A DNA stretch of 64,000 nucleotides from NCBI GenBank assembly GCA_963681505.1, contig OY811980.1:6829572-6893571 (forward strand). Reading direction: 5' to 3'. Shown here in pieces: positions 33,749-46,600 of this stretch. The DNA is from Eunapius fragilis (taxonomy: Eukaryota > Porifera > Demospongiae > Spongillida > Spongillidae). Under the pieces are notes generated by a model that had not been told where the DNA came from, did no database searches, and worked only from the letters and a program-made list of their open reading frames with translations. The translations under genes were made by a program, and so were the position numbers. Every line of letters begins with the position of its first letter. Within the stretch, counting starts at the first letter, position 1.

Positions 33749-36700
33749 ATGACATTTAAGTGTTTGGCTCTTTGGTTGTTGACGTTGAGCGTGGCTGAAG
33801 TTAGAAGTTGCAGCTATGAAAGTCCTCAAGGCAGGCTTGTACTCCATTTGATTCGTTAGCTCAGTGCATGCATGGTCCTTTTATTGTTCTCCGCAGCGGG
33901 ACGGTACCTCCTGTGCTTACAGCCGGTGAGTACAATCGAGGTTGGCCAGAACGCAAGCCTACTCTTCAATCTCCAGTAGGCTGCCCCATTTGCACCTCCT
34001 CGAGGGCATCGACCCATGCATATAACTATCCACTATACTGGGGATGGGATTCTCTGTTACATAGGTAGTATACTAGTAAGTATAGTAATCACTGCTTCTC
34101 TTCAGACCAGCACCTTGCCTCATTCCCCATTGACCTGCTCTCTCCTTATAAGGGAACTGTCCTCTCTCTGGTTAAAGAAAGTCCTATCCTCCCCCCCCCC
34201 TCCCCTCCACACACTTAGGCAAGAAGTCAAGGTGCATGTAATGCCCCACATACTTAACTCACCCACCCCCGTGACGTGTTGTACCATCAATCACAATAGG
34301 AGGAGCTTAATGTCTGTCTAATTATGTGTGCAAATGACAGAAATGTGCATGTATGCTTATGCACACATGTACATGTAACACGTAAGCATGCACATGTACA
34401 CGTAACATGTGAGCATGCACACATACATGTAACACGTGAGCATGCACACGTACATGTAACACGTGAGCATGCACACGTACATGTAACACGTGAGCATGCA
34501 CACGTACATGTAACATGTGAGCATGCACACGTACATGTAACGTGAGCATGCACACGTACATGTAACATGTGAGCATGCACACGTACACGTAACATGTGAG
34601 CATGCATACGTACATGTATGCTATACACACACATGTATGTATGCTAATACATGTATACAATACTGGAACCAGACAAGAGGCTTGCATCGTCATTTTATTC
34701 TCCCTGTTTTAGACCAGTGTTTTGTAATGACACGCTCATCCTGGCAGTCACCACTGACAGCAGTATAATACAAGTCCCTTCGGAGGTACATGCACCTTCT
34801 GCATGGTATCATATGCTGTGTACTGTTGTAATATTATAAGTACTGTTATATGTGTTTGCCCCTATATTCTAAGTACTGTTGTATGTGTTTGCCCCTATAT
34901 TATAAGTACTGTTGTATGTGTTTGCCCCTATATTCTAAGTACTGTTGTATGTGTTTGCCCCTATATTATAAGTACTCTTGTATGTGTTTGCCCCTATATT
35001 CTAAGTACTGTTGTATGTGTTTGCCCCTATATTATAAGTACTGTTGTATGTGTTTGCCTCTATATTCTAAGTACTGTTGTATGTGTTTGCCATTATATAT
35101 TATAAGTACTGTTGTATGTGTTTCTCCTCACACATGATGTGTAGCAGTCTCATACGGCACTCTCCTTGTGCACCTTTTTAGATTGAAATTGTTAATGGTA
35201 CTGAAAATGGAAGTGTAGGTATCCACACTGTGGCCGCTGGTAAGACAAATATACGGTTCAACTACACTTCATTTATGGAAGAAGACCAAGATCTGATAGT
35301 CAGGTCAGTCCACCAAGCTACAGGGATTACTTGTCTTGTGAAAGAAGGACCTACTTGCTTACGTACCCCACCGACATCTCCCCCTCGGTACCCCATGTAT
35401 ATGACCACACCTTCTCCTTATAAGGCTGGATCTTGTGATTGGTGAAGTTGAAGTGGTCCACTCCAAGGTCATTGTCATCATTACTGCTGTCATTGGATGG
35501 CTCTATTTTTTTGCCTGGTCCATCTCGTTCTACCCTCAGGTAGCGTTGCTCCACTAACACACGCACATGCTCTCACTTTACATATGTCCATTGTCTTTCT
35601 CAATATGTAGATTATTCTCAACTGCTATCGTCGTAGTGTGGTGGGCCTTAGCTTTGACTACATAGCTCTCAACATCACTGGCTTCACTGCATATTCTGTC
35701 TTCAACTGTGCCCTCTTCTGGTCCCCAGCCATTCAGGTATGTATATGTGTGTACATGTTGTACCATGTGTGTGTGTACATGTGTGTGTATATGGGACAGT
35801 GTCTAGCAAAATCACCCTTCTGGGTAGTTTTTCAAGTTTTCAATTTTTTTGATTTTCCATGAACTCCAAAGTGCTTCTATCAAATGGTCCTTACGCATCC
35901 TAAATCGGACTATCCATCATAAAATTATTAGGCACTGAATTTATAATTAGCCATACATAGCAAGCATTACCTTTCTTTTGCTTGTACTGGAAAATTTGGA
36001 ATTGAAGTATCACAAGGGTGATTTTGCTGGACACTGTCCCATATACGTATACCTGTGTCTGTATGTATATGTATACATGTGTACGTATGTGTGTGTGGTG
36101 TAGTATGTTGATGATTGTGCCTGTGCTTCCTTTCGTGCAGGGTCAATACCTCAATAAGCACCCTGGTGGGGTGATCCCTGTTCAGGCCAATGATGTGGCC
36201 TTCTCTCTTCATGCAGCTGCTGCCACACTTGTGGTGATTGGGCAGTGTCTGGTGCTCAAGGTACATGCTACACTTGGTGCTCGGTGTACACCCACATGCT
36301 ACACTTGGTGCTCTGGGTACACCTGCACATCGCACTTGGTGCTGTTACACTTTGTTCATCTTTTGCACCCTGTGATGCCTATGCAAGCATGGAATCGTGC
36401 ATAGGACCAGGCATATTTTCAGATATTTGATATTTTGCAACTGCTTGGTTGTGAAATCTTTTGTGCAATCAGGATCCAGATCTTTGGTGATCACGTGTGA
36501 CACTTTTTATGTAGCATCTCTTTGTTATTTTCCCTCATCACAGCGTGAGAAGCAAAGGGTGTCCATAGTTGCCATAATCATCCTTGTGGTCCTATGGCTC
36601 TTTGTCTTCGTATCTCTGTTCGTGGCTGTTGGTAAGAAGCTCCAATGGCTGGAGTTCCTCTATTTCTTCTCCTACGTGAAGTTGGCAGTGACCCTCATCA

Positions 36701-37384
36701 AGTATATTCCACAGGTGAGGGTATTACAGCATCATGTCCTATTTTGGTATGAGGGGGATATGGCTGATGAGGCTACTATTTTGTGGGTGTAACCTCTCTC
36801 CTCCCACTCCCTCAGGCATACCTTAACTTCAGGCGCAAGAGCACAGAAGGCTGGAGCATTGGGAATGTCCTGCTGGACTTCACGGGAGGAGCCCTCAGCA
36901 TACTTCAGATGTTCCTCCTGTCCTACAACTATGGTATGTGTGGCTTGTGTGCTACCATTGTGGGTTAGGGAGAGAGAGGGAGGGGAAGGGGGAGAGGGAG
37001 GGGAAGGGGGAGGGGGAGAGGGAGGGGAAGGGGAGGGGGAGAGATTGAGAGAGGGGGAGTGATTGAGAGAGAGATATACAGATAGAGATAGAGAGAGATA
37101 GATAGAGATATGTACCCATATCCTGGTCATGCATGATTTGTTTGTATATATGTCACATTCTCTTAGATGACTGGAGGTCGACCTTTGGTGACCCCACTAA
37201 GTTTGGACTAGGGTTATTCTCCATCCTCTTCGACATACTCTTTATCTTCCAGCACTATGTCTGTTACCGTAAGTCTGACAAGAGCACCAAAGAGGAGGAG
37301 GAGAAGCAACTGTTGTCTGACTCTTTAGACCAACATACAAGCAGGACAATGAAAGTGTTGCAGTTTTTGGGTCTTGTCAATTAA
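33749..37384 (+). CDS. CTNS: Cystinosin, copy B
   Basis: All exons of copy A are present with intact splice sites and frame: 34713-34785, 35182-35303, 35425-35539, 35611-35736, 36141-36260, 36544-36714, 36816-36933, 37167-37384, plus the signal-peptide exon from 33749 and the luminal exon ending at 33975. Seen differences from copy A include GLSFDY for GLSFDF in the PQ-loop region and IGNV for IGSI in the STEGWSIG segment. The luminal exon reads GQNAS for GQNTS. Both copies therefore look functional as lysosomal cystine exporters. The luminal exon donor is GTAGGC here against GTAAGC in copy A. A truncated MRPL55 exon lies head-to-head upstream. Confidence 0.93.
34345..34640. repeat. 26/27-bp CA/TG-rich minisatellite, CTNS copy B intron
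   Basis: Counterpart of 30235-30590 in the duplicated cystinosin gene, about two units shorter and with different unit variants. Confidence 0.92.
34835..35130. repeat. 33-bp minisatellite, CTNS copy B intron
   Basis: Counterpart of 30767-31005; about nine units instead of seven. Confidence 0.92.
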
Positions 37385-37688
37385 GTAGTTTTGTATTAAG
37401 TGTTTTTACTTATGAGTGCGCAGTATTCTTATCAGGGGGGTGGGGACATTACAACTGTGCAATGTTACAACTGTGCAATGTCTAATATTGTCATTCCCGG
37501 AAGTACGGCACCAGAAGTGAATCAATTTATAGATCTATCTAGCGAGCATGCGCATGCGTGATTGCGCTGCGCGCGCGGCGATGGCGTGAATCGTTGCGCG
37601 GAAAAAAAATCGATTCCCCGAATGTGGCGCGGCTATTAACTATTATATATAGCCTTTCACTATGCAATTCTTGCACTTCCAACTCGAT
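37385..37688. other. 304-bp spacer between CTNS copy B and the sacsin-like gene
   Basis: Contains the end of the duplication unit (to 37551), a GC-rich stretch of alternating CG/GC (37551-37580) and the presumed promoter and 5' UTR of the sacsin-like gene. No coding sequence seen. Confidence 0.6.
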
Positions 37689-40600
37689 ATGGAGACTGCA
37701 GCAGTAGGTCATGACTTCGGACAGAGGCGGCCTCCTCTCTCCGTCACCATTAAGAGCATCCTTAGCCGCTACCCAGATGGACAGATCTTCAAGGTAAGCT
37801 GCGCCATATATAAGTGCTGCTAGAGTTATTCTTTCGCTGTGCAGGAGATCATTCAGAATGCGGACGATGCGGGTGCCCGAGTGGTTCGCTTCTACCTGGA
37901 CCACCGCCAGCACGGACGGAGCACCTTGGTGCATCCCGAGATTGCCAGGTTTCAGGGACCTGCCTTGCTGTCTTACAACGACGCTCAGTTCAGGGAAGAG
38001 GACTGGGAGGGAATCCAGAACCTGCAGCTGAGCAACAAGGCCGAAAATCCGTTTAAAGTCGGGAAGTTCGGCATCGGTTTCAACTCGGTCTACCACATCA
38101 CAGGTACACATTGATACAGCATGATGTACGCCGGGGCTGAGTGCTGTATGCACACGGTGGTGAGCAATGTTTTTCACATCAAATATAGGCCTAATGCGCT
38201 CAACCCCGTTAGACTAGTGTATGGAAGGGAATGATTATTTGATAACATGGTAGCTGTCTGAGGGAGTGTCTCCTTTTCATGCGAAGTATTTATCGCAAAC
38301 AAAGTTTATTTGCATGTCTAACTAATCCTGTCGATGGTAAGTGCGAACCCCCCCCCCCCCCCCCCCCCCCCCCCCTCGGGAATTTGACATGCAGCCGTTT
38401 GCGGCCAAGCATTAGGTTTACAATTAAAATGGCTTAGAAATATACATATACGTACAAGCCTTACTGCATCTCGAGCGAGCCATACCAGAGATAATTATCT
38501 CTGGCCATACCTGACCACGGCTCATTTTAAGTCCAACGTACGATAAAATTACTTCCCTCGCTAGCCCTGCGCATGCAGTTACCAATATTCCACATACGCA
38601 AGCGGTCTATAACATCTCCTATAAACGCGCAGCAGATTTTTAGACCTACGATCGTGCCACAGAGGAGGGGCTACTTCAGGTTGATGCCACGGACGCTCAA
38701 CATAAACGTCTGTATATATAACTATAGAGAGAAGAATCATGTCTGTGTTCAAAAACAGCCATTCAGGCCGGTTTTTCACAACACAGTACTACTCAGGGGC
38801 GGACGTACGAAGAGGGCGTGGCAATTAAATTTTATTCACAACTATTGCCTAATCAGGAACTACGATAGTAGTTCCTATATAGGAATTGACCCGGGTCGTG
38901 AATTACATTAAAAAACGCGACCCGCGTATAACTCGCGTACCTAGAAACGGATAGTTTAGCTCTTTGTTCCTATCGAACCAGAAGGCAAAGACGGTCCTTT
39001 TAATGTTTTGTTCCAGTCTTCAAACTGTTTCCTTCAAGAGAACAAAAAAGCATGTTTTTCTTCGTCCCCAGGCCAATTCTTCTCCGTCGTCATCGTCGTC
39101 GTTGAGAAAAGGGTAATGAGACAAAATCCTATATTTAGCACGTGTAGATGTAACAGAACTAAAAGAAGTGCTAAATATAGGATTTTTGCCTCATTACCAA
39201 AAAACCTTGTTCCCTTCCTTTTTACACCACCATTGCCTCCAATTCCTATATCCCACCAACTTTCTCGTTAGAGAATGTTTTTCTTTACTTGTACATGTAA
39301 TTTCCTGTTATGAATATAATATTATCGAAGGGTCCCCCCTTAGATCCGCTACTGAGTACATGTACGATCTTATATCTTATGAATAATCGGTGCCGCTCGT
39401 TCGTATTCGACCACTAGGTAGAACGGATCACCACATAGAGATTACTCAAAAGCGCTGCAGGGAACCCGTTGGGAGATACAGGGAAAAGCATTTTTTTTTC
39501 AATGCTCTGAGTTTGCAGCACTGCTCCTTTCTGTATACTATTAGTATTGACATAAGTAATGATGTCCCAGGCACCACCCCCCCCCTTTCATAATCTTTGT
39601 ATATTCATGCAGACAAGAAATAGACAAATATCTGTAAGCTCAAGAGGGATACATGGTCATACCTGAAATAGTGTCATGATGTAAACCCATAGATCTGCCA
39701 TCCAAAAAAGGAAGAGGGTGAAAAAAGCAGCATCCCAGGCTGCCTCCACATACACAACTGCTAGCTGTAATTTAAGTATTGCCTGGATAAAGGAATTGCA
39801 CCCACCTCACCATGCACTCACCACAAAATGTTCCACTTGCAACAATAAATAACTCATGCAGCCACCTTGGGCCAGCTGCCATGTCCAATCCGCTTGGTGA
39901 TCCTCTGCCAACCCATGCACTTGCTTGCACAGTGAAATGGTTCATGAAGTTCACTGAAGTGTACAGAGGTGAAGTGTCCATGTTGTACAGAGGTGAAGTG
40001 TCCATGTTGTACAGAGGTGAAGTGTCCATGTTGTACAGAGGTGAAGTGTCCATGTTGTACAGAGGTGAAGTGTCCATGCTGTACAGAGGTGAAGTGTTCA
40101 TGTTGTACAGAGGTGAAGTGTCCATGTTGTACAGAGGTGAAGTGTCCATGTTGTACAGAGGTGAAGTGTCCATGTTGTACAGAGGTGAAGTGTCCATGTT
40201 GTACAGAGGTGAAGTGTCCATGTTGTACAGAGGTGAAGTGTCCATGCTGTACAGAGGTGAAGTGTCCATGTTGTACAGAGGTGAAGTGTCCATGTTGTAC
40301 AGAGGTGAAGTGTCCATGTTGTACAGAGGTGAAGTGTCCATGTTGTACAGAGGTGAAGTGTCCATGTTGTTACACACGGCTAGAGCCAGCGAACTTAAGC
40401 CAGCACCTCATATGATCACAACACTGCTGGCATAATGGTCCACAGCTAGCCTGCAAACAGGATGTATAAAAGCTGAAGATTACCACATACTACAAGGGGA
40501 TGTTTTCCTTGAGAAAAGCTTGTAAACAACCTAGCAAACTATAGATTCTTTCTAGCTGGTGATGAATACACAAAGTGCTATGCAACACTCAAACTGCATT

Positions 40601-43600
40601 TCAGAACCAGTTTTTAGTACTCTATAAATAAGCATTCACATAAGCACAGAAATACACATTACGCCTTATAATTTATAGGTATGCCTATCCTGGACTGGAC
40701 ATCTTCGGCTTGCCACATGCAATTGGTATTCATAAGTTATCCAACCATTACCATTAGTGCCTCAAGCTTCTCAGCTTATACAGAGCTGCAAAAGCTATAG
40801 ACACAGAAGGTGAAGTACACAGAGCCCCCAGGATGAACCCCTCACATTAGAGGAAAAAGAAAAGGCAGTCTGCGATGACAATGGTAAGAAAAGAAACAAG
40901 TTAGACAAACAACTAACCACTGTGACACATTTAGGAGAGAGAAATACCTCATGAAAAAGAAGTGGAATTATGAAGGAATGTTTGTTCAAGTACTGGACAG
41001 AGTAAACAGATGCAATTCATTGAAGTAGCACAAGAGAAGTGTGCAGCTATCATCGGTACTGTAAACTGAGACAACGTTGAAATTTAGTACAGCATTCTCT
41101 CTACTACAACATATACAGGGGCGGATATAGGTGGGGGAAGGCCACTTCATATAAGGTTCCTCCCCCCCCCCCCCCCCCCCCCCCCCCTTTTTTGTATTGG
41201 GCCATAAGTGGATAGCACCCCCTTCTCCCCACTTTTCACATCGGGCCTTAAGCAGACAGCACCCAACTTTTCGTATTGGGCCCAACTTTCTCACTGAAAT
41301 CCCCCTTTTCAAAAATCCTGTATCTGCCCCTTACATGACCAACTAACTGTTCATTGATGAGAGAGAGGCCAGTGAATTATGTGGGCATTAATTTAAAAAA
41401 TAACCAACACTTGACTTAGTCTACCACAGAACATACTACAACACAATAAAAATGCACCAAGCAGTCCTATTGGGGCAGGGTTTGGCCTCCTTGGGGACCA
41501 AGGAGCGGAATCTATCCATGCAAGGTTAAAGAACGTACCATTAATGCTTGACAAATGAAAGACCATTATCTCTCAATTACACCTCAGAATGGCAGCTCTT
41601 CCTTCCCAGGCCAAGCCAACAAAAAATGTAATCGTACCTTGGTCAGACTCGGTTTAATGCCTGTCTCCATTTCATGACGTTTGTTGGTGCACACATGCAT
41701 ATATATCTATGTTGTTTTGTTCTCTTTTAGGAATGACTTACTTAGCTACCACATTTAGTGTAGTTTGTATGCCTAAGTACTAGCTATAGGACTGTGTAAG
41801 CTCACTGTTTATATGCATTGGTGAGGAGTCGTATTTGTGTGTGTGTGTGTGTGTGTGATATTCCATCTGCGGTAGTGCCACCCTCCACCCCCTACCCCAT
41901 TCACTGATTTGAGCACATGACACCCTATCCATATGATGCTGACATTACCGTGTTTATCAGAGTTTGTTCATTGTGTAAAGGGATATAGGTCATCCTTGAG
42001 GGGTCAGAAAGCTTCCATCAACCATTGAAAAAGTGGCGCTCATAGTATCGGTACCGGTGGTCCCACTTGTAGCCAGCGTACCACCTGAACCTGTTCAGGT
42101 GGTACGCTGGCTACGTGTGCATGGTTCAGCTAGTGGTACGCTTACGCCGTCGTCTAAGGGTTCAAGTTTGCCAGGGACCACCAGTATGCTAGTTTCTTGA
42201 GCTGGTGCCTGTATAAGTTCCTGAGCAGAGGCCGCTGGTGATTCATTGATGGCTGGTTGGGCTGGTTGTTGCTTTTTACTTCCAATGAAAAGAAATGTTG
42301 AGCTTTAACCACTTATAACAGTATAAACAAGCACGCTTACCTAAGCCTTGATCTCATAAATACGCAATTTCAATTAACTAAAAATCATTTTTTATTACCA
42401 ACACCTGTTGTGATAGCTGAGGACAGTATTATGTAATATCCTTAGATGTATCTAAACAACACTTACTTCTAAAATCAACCATGAAGAAATTTAAAATGGC
42501 ATCTTGCCATTTAACCATTTAACCTTCTGTGGTTCCCAGAACTAGCCGATACTCAAACTTTTTTTTTTGTAAAAATGTAATGACAATGAACAGTTTCCGT
42601 TTATGAAAAAAAAAAAAAACTTGGAGTTTCATTCTGCAAGTGACCTAAATATTGAAAACCGTGCTGTATAAACGTTTATTCTTTAACCCTTTTGCCTCTT
42701 CCATAAAAAATATTATAGTCGGGTAGTGCACTAAGAGAGCATCAATTTGATACCAAATATAGCCATCACGTTCTGTGAGTAGAGAGTTATGACTCTTCAA
42801 AAACAATTAATTATTCATGAAGGTGTTATATCGTAAACCATTCGCGTTATTACAAATTTTATTGCGTTTAATTAGGTCAAAAAAATATGAGCATTTACAC
42901 AAAAATCTAAAGCATAGAGTCCAGTTTGAGTCTCACAGGATATGGAATGACCCTCAATTATCTAGAGGAGCTATTAGTTACCTTTGAGACGTTTCTGAGT
43001 CGAAAGAGGTAGGCAGAAAAAGGTATTCAATTGTCTAATCTATTGCTGAGGCATTGGGCAGTCATACTGAATGCATAAGAAGCAAATTGAAGCTATCAGA
43101 TCATTTGTTCAAGAAAACCTTTTTTCTGGTGTCTAGGGTTTTATGGTATAAAACAGCGGGTTCCCAGTGCCTACCGTAGGTTTACCCAGGTCTTGATGTA
43201 AGCAAATATGTATTGCTTACATGGACGGAATTAGATAGCGATTTCAACCATGTACCAAGCGATGACACAGCCAACCATGGTTCAAGCCTATACAACATTG
43301 CTACTGCTCACACCCCTTTTATGAGAGGAATGGAATAAGTACATAGCAATACCTGTGAATCTGATATTGTACATGTAATATACCGGCATCATAGATAAAT
43401 AATTTATTACATTGATGCCTATTATTTAATGTGCAGTCCATGAAATTTTGTTACCAAAATGAGCTACAATGTGTATACCATTTTATCGTAATATAATATA
43501 AGCTCATGGTGCAGCTGTTTAGCAAAGTAACATTATAAACAGTACTATATTTTTGTTGTCAGATCTTCCTGTGATCGTCAGTGGGAACAGGATGGCCTTT

Positions 43601-46600
43601 CTGGAACCACATGAGAAGATATGGAGGGGAGAGTCTGGTAAGTACTTCACTCTCCCTGAAGTGCGCTCGAAGGCAGATACAGTTGATCCTTTTGATGGAG
43701 TGTGCAGTTTCTCACCAGAATTGGCTGAGTATAGTGGTACAATATTCAGGTTTCCATTGCGCAGTGTTGCTTCAGATCTATCAGATCAGCTGTATGATTT
43801 GGATAAGCTGAAGAAACTGTTTAATGCCTTAAAATGTGAGGGGAAGCACCTGCTCCTATTCCTGCGCTCAGTAGACACCGTGGAGGTGTATGAGATAGAC
43901 TCCCATGGCCAGCAGAGCATGAGATTCAAAACCAGTATTGCCAATAAAGAGCGAGACAACATCTATGCAAGGAGAAAAGAGTTCTTGCAGGCAGTGCAGC
44001 AGGAATATGCAGCCAACAAGTACAGTATCAAGAGGTACATACCTCTCACGTTGGACTTCACTGTCACGGTGGAAGATGAAGTGGTCACAGAGCACCAATG
44101 GATAGTGGTTAGCCAGGTAGGATATAGCAATCAAGGAGTACTCCAGCGTGCGTCTAGTTATCAAATACTGCCGTGGGTGGGAGCAGCTATGGAGACTGGA
44201 GGATCACAGAATGCTGCAGGAAAGGGTCGTGTCTTCTGCTTCCTTCCCATGCCAGCAGAAGCCTTATCACCCCTCCCTATCCATGTGAATGGGACCTTTG
44301 GTCTCAGTGATGACCGCAGGACACTGAAATGGAAGAGCAATGAGAGGCAGAATGACGCAGCTGCAGAGTGGAATAAGGTCCTGGTGAGTGAGATGTTGCC
44401 CCCATGTTATGCCCTGCTCATCAGGTATGCCATTGATAACCTCCATATGCCTTACAGAGAGATTTACAACATGTGGCCTGATGAGGCAATAGTGAGGGGT
44501 ACTGAGTGGGAGCCCCTGATGTCTAGTCTGTTTACAATCCTTAGTAAAAGCGATAAAATTGTTTGGACCAGTCTACCCAATAGCAACAGTAGTCAGTCTC
44601 TAATGCAGGGGGAGTGGATTTCAGTCGATAAAGCAACCTTTGTACAACAGATGGATAACCTTTCACAGCTGGAACAGGTACACACATCTCTATGTGGCTG
44701 TGGTGTGAGGTTAGTGGAAGTTCCTGCTCTCATCCATAAAGCACTTGAGTTAGTACACTGTTCAATGAACTACTTGACCCCTGCATTTGCCAAGCAAAAT
44801 CTAAAATCCAATCATAGCTGCTATGAAAGACTTGTCAGTGCAAATAAAATTGAAGTGCTTAAATATTGTCTTTCAGATAATGAGTACAAAAGTTTGATAG
44901 GTCTAAAACTGCTTCCATTGGAAAATGGTTCCTTCGTGGCCTTTCAGAGCAAAGACATCTCTAACCAACCCATTTACCTTTGCAGTTCTAGCTACCCTAG
45001 AGAGCTGTTTCCTAACAAAGACAATCGTATTGTAAGTTCCCATCATACCAATGTACTTCAGGAGCTCAAAAAGGTAGCAGACTCTAAATGTACCCAGGTC
45101 CAGGAAATGGATCTATCTTCAGCTGTCAAGCTGATCAAGCAGTGCTTTCCCTCCCAATGGCAGCAGCAACAGCAGATCACAGCAAGCAGTACAGGCACTT
45201 CATTTCCAGCTGACTGGTTCACCATATTCTGGAAGTGGGTCCAGCCCCATGACTTGAAACACTTTGCTGAAGAAATGGTAGTTCCTCTTAGCAGAGACCC
45301 TTCATTGCAAGTCACCCGGCTATCATCCAGATCATCAGTTCTTTACCTAACTGATAATGACATGGCTCAAGATACCCACCTGTTGTCAGCTATCCATAAG
45401 CTTCCCCTTGGAGTCACCAACACACTGGTACATCCACACTTCCTTCACGGACAGCTGGACACATATGTGAACAGACTTACTCCAGGAGGCATACTGGATG
45501 CCCTGAGCAATAGCTGCAATGAACAGTTTACCCAGTTGCAAACTGCAACCTTCACTATGGATGAAGCATCTCAGCTCTGTGTGCTACTGTCTCAACTGAC
45601 GCAGACACAGCTTACACCACCCAGGTACAAGGTCCTCCTTAACCTCCCAATATTCAGCACTCTCAACCAACCCTCTGCCCTGTGTAATGTGTTTGCCTCT
45701 GCCCAGGCCTCATGGGGTAAGAAGGCCATGGTGCAGCCACTGGAGCTGCCCCTCAGTGCTAAGCATCTCCCTGACAGCCTTGTTATCTTCCCACCTTTGC
45801 CTCAACAGTTACCTCTCCTGAGGCTCCTGTCTGACCATGTGCAGGTTCCCACGGTGATGCAGTTAATTCTGAACACCTTACTTCCAATGATATCACAGGG
45901 TGCATACAAGCCTATATCCAGTATGGATGCCATCATGTCAGAGATTATTGTACAGCTACCCACATGGAAGTGGCACTATCAGGGTGACATTCCAGCTCTC
46001 CTGAGGTCTTTGTCTGAGCTGCCCTTCCTATCAGTTGGAGATAATATTACATGCTCACAGAGGCAACGTCCAAAGGATCTGTATGATCCTTCAAATGGTG
46101 AACTTGTGGCACTCTTCCAAGGGGAGCAGGTGTTTCCATGTGCCCCTTTTAATGAACAAAGCCACCTCCTTCCCCTCAGGGAGTGTGGACTGATGACTAA
46201 AGTCAGTCCACAGGCTCTGGTAAACACAATTGGTTCAATTAGCCTTCCTTATTCTGAGGTTCCACAGCAGGTGGACCCTGTTAGGTACAGTAGGGCCAAA
46301 GCTGTCCTTGGTTACCTCAATAACCTTACTTTTACGAATGGTTTGCAAGCACAGCTAGAAGAAATGGCAAATTCCCGAAGCTGGCTTCCTATCAAAAGCA
46401 CCCCTCCTAATGGATATCCCTCATGCCTACAGTGGGCAGGAGGTATCTACACGTCTCATTTAGCTGCCTCTTCCAATGTCTTTGTGCCCACCAAAGAGAC
46501 GTGTGAACTTCCATTGATTCTGGGGTCACAAATGTTTGTTGCAATCTGTCTTGTCCCAGACAGCCTCTCCCATGTATTCAACACAGTGTCCCTGGGACCA

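Larger units (their letters stand above)
33380..37551 (+). repeat. Tandem duplication, right unit (CTNS + MRPL55 exon 1 remnant)
   Basis: Direct repeat of 28438-33379, shortened to 4.2 kb. Both units end in the same sequence 'ctatctagcgagcatgc'. Sequence is nearly identical in exons and introns, so the event is young or the units are homogenised. Confidence 0.93.
40440..43562. other. Rest of sacsin intron 2: unique AT-rich DNA with two structured elements
   Basis: No gene recognised. It contains a poly(C)-bearing transposon-like element (41116-41331), a short (GT)n at 41837-41858 and the palindrome at 42069-42114. The final kilobase is AT-rich and ends in the acceptor 'ttgttgtcag' at 43562. 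Confidence 0.6.

Noticed and set aside
39812-40435. Open frames of ~200 codons on both strands (Cys-rich and Tyr/Asp-rich)
   Set aside because: Produced by a 24-bp repeat, which stays open in any frame without a stop; no start context or splice logic.
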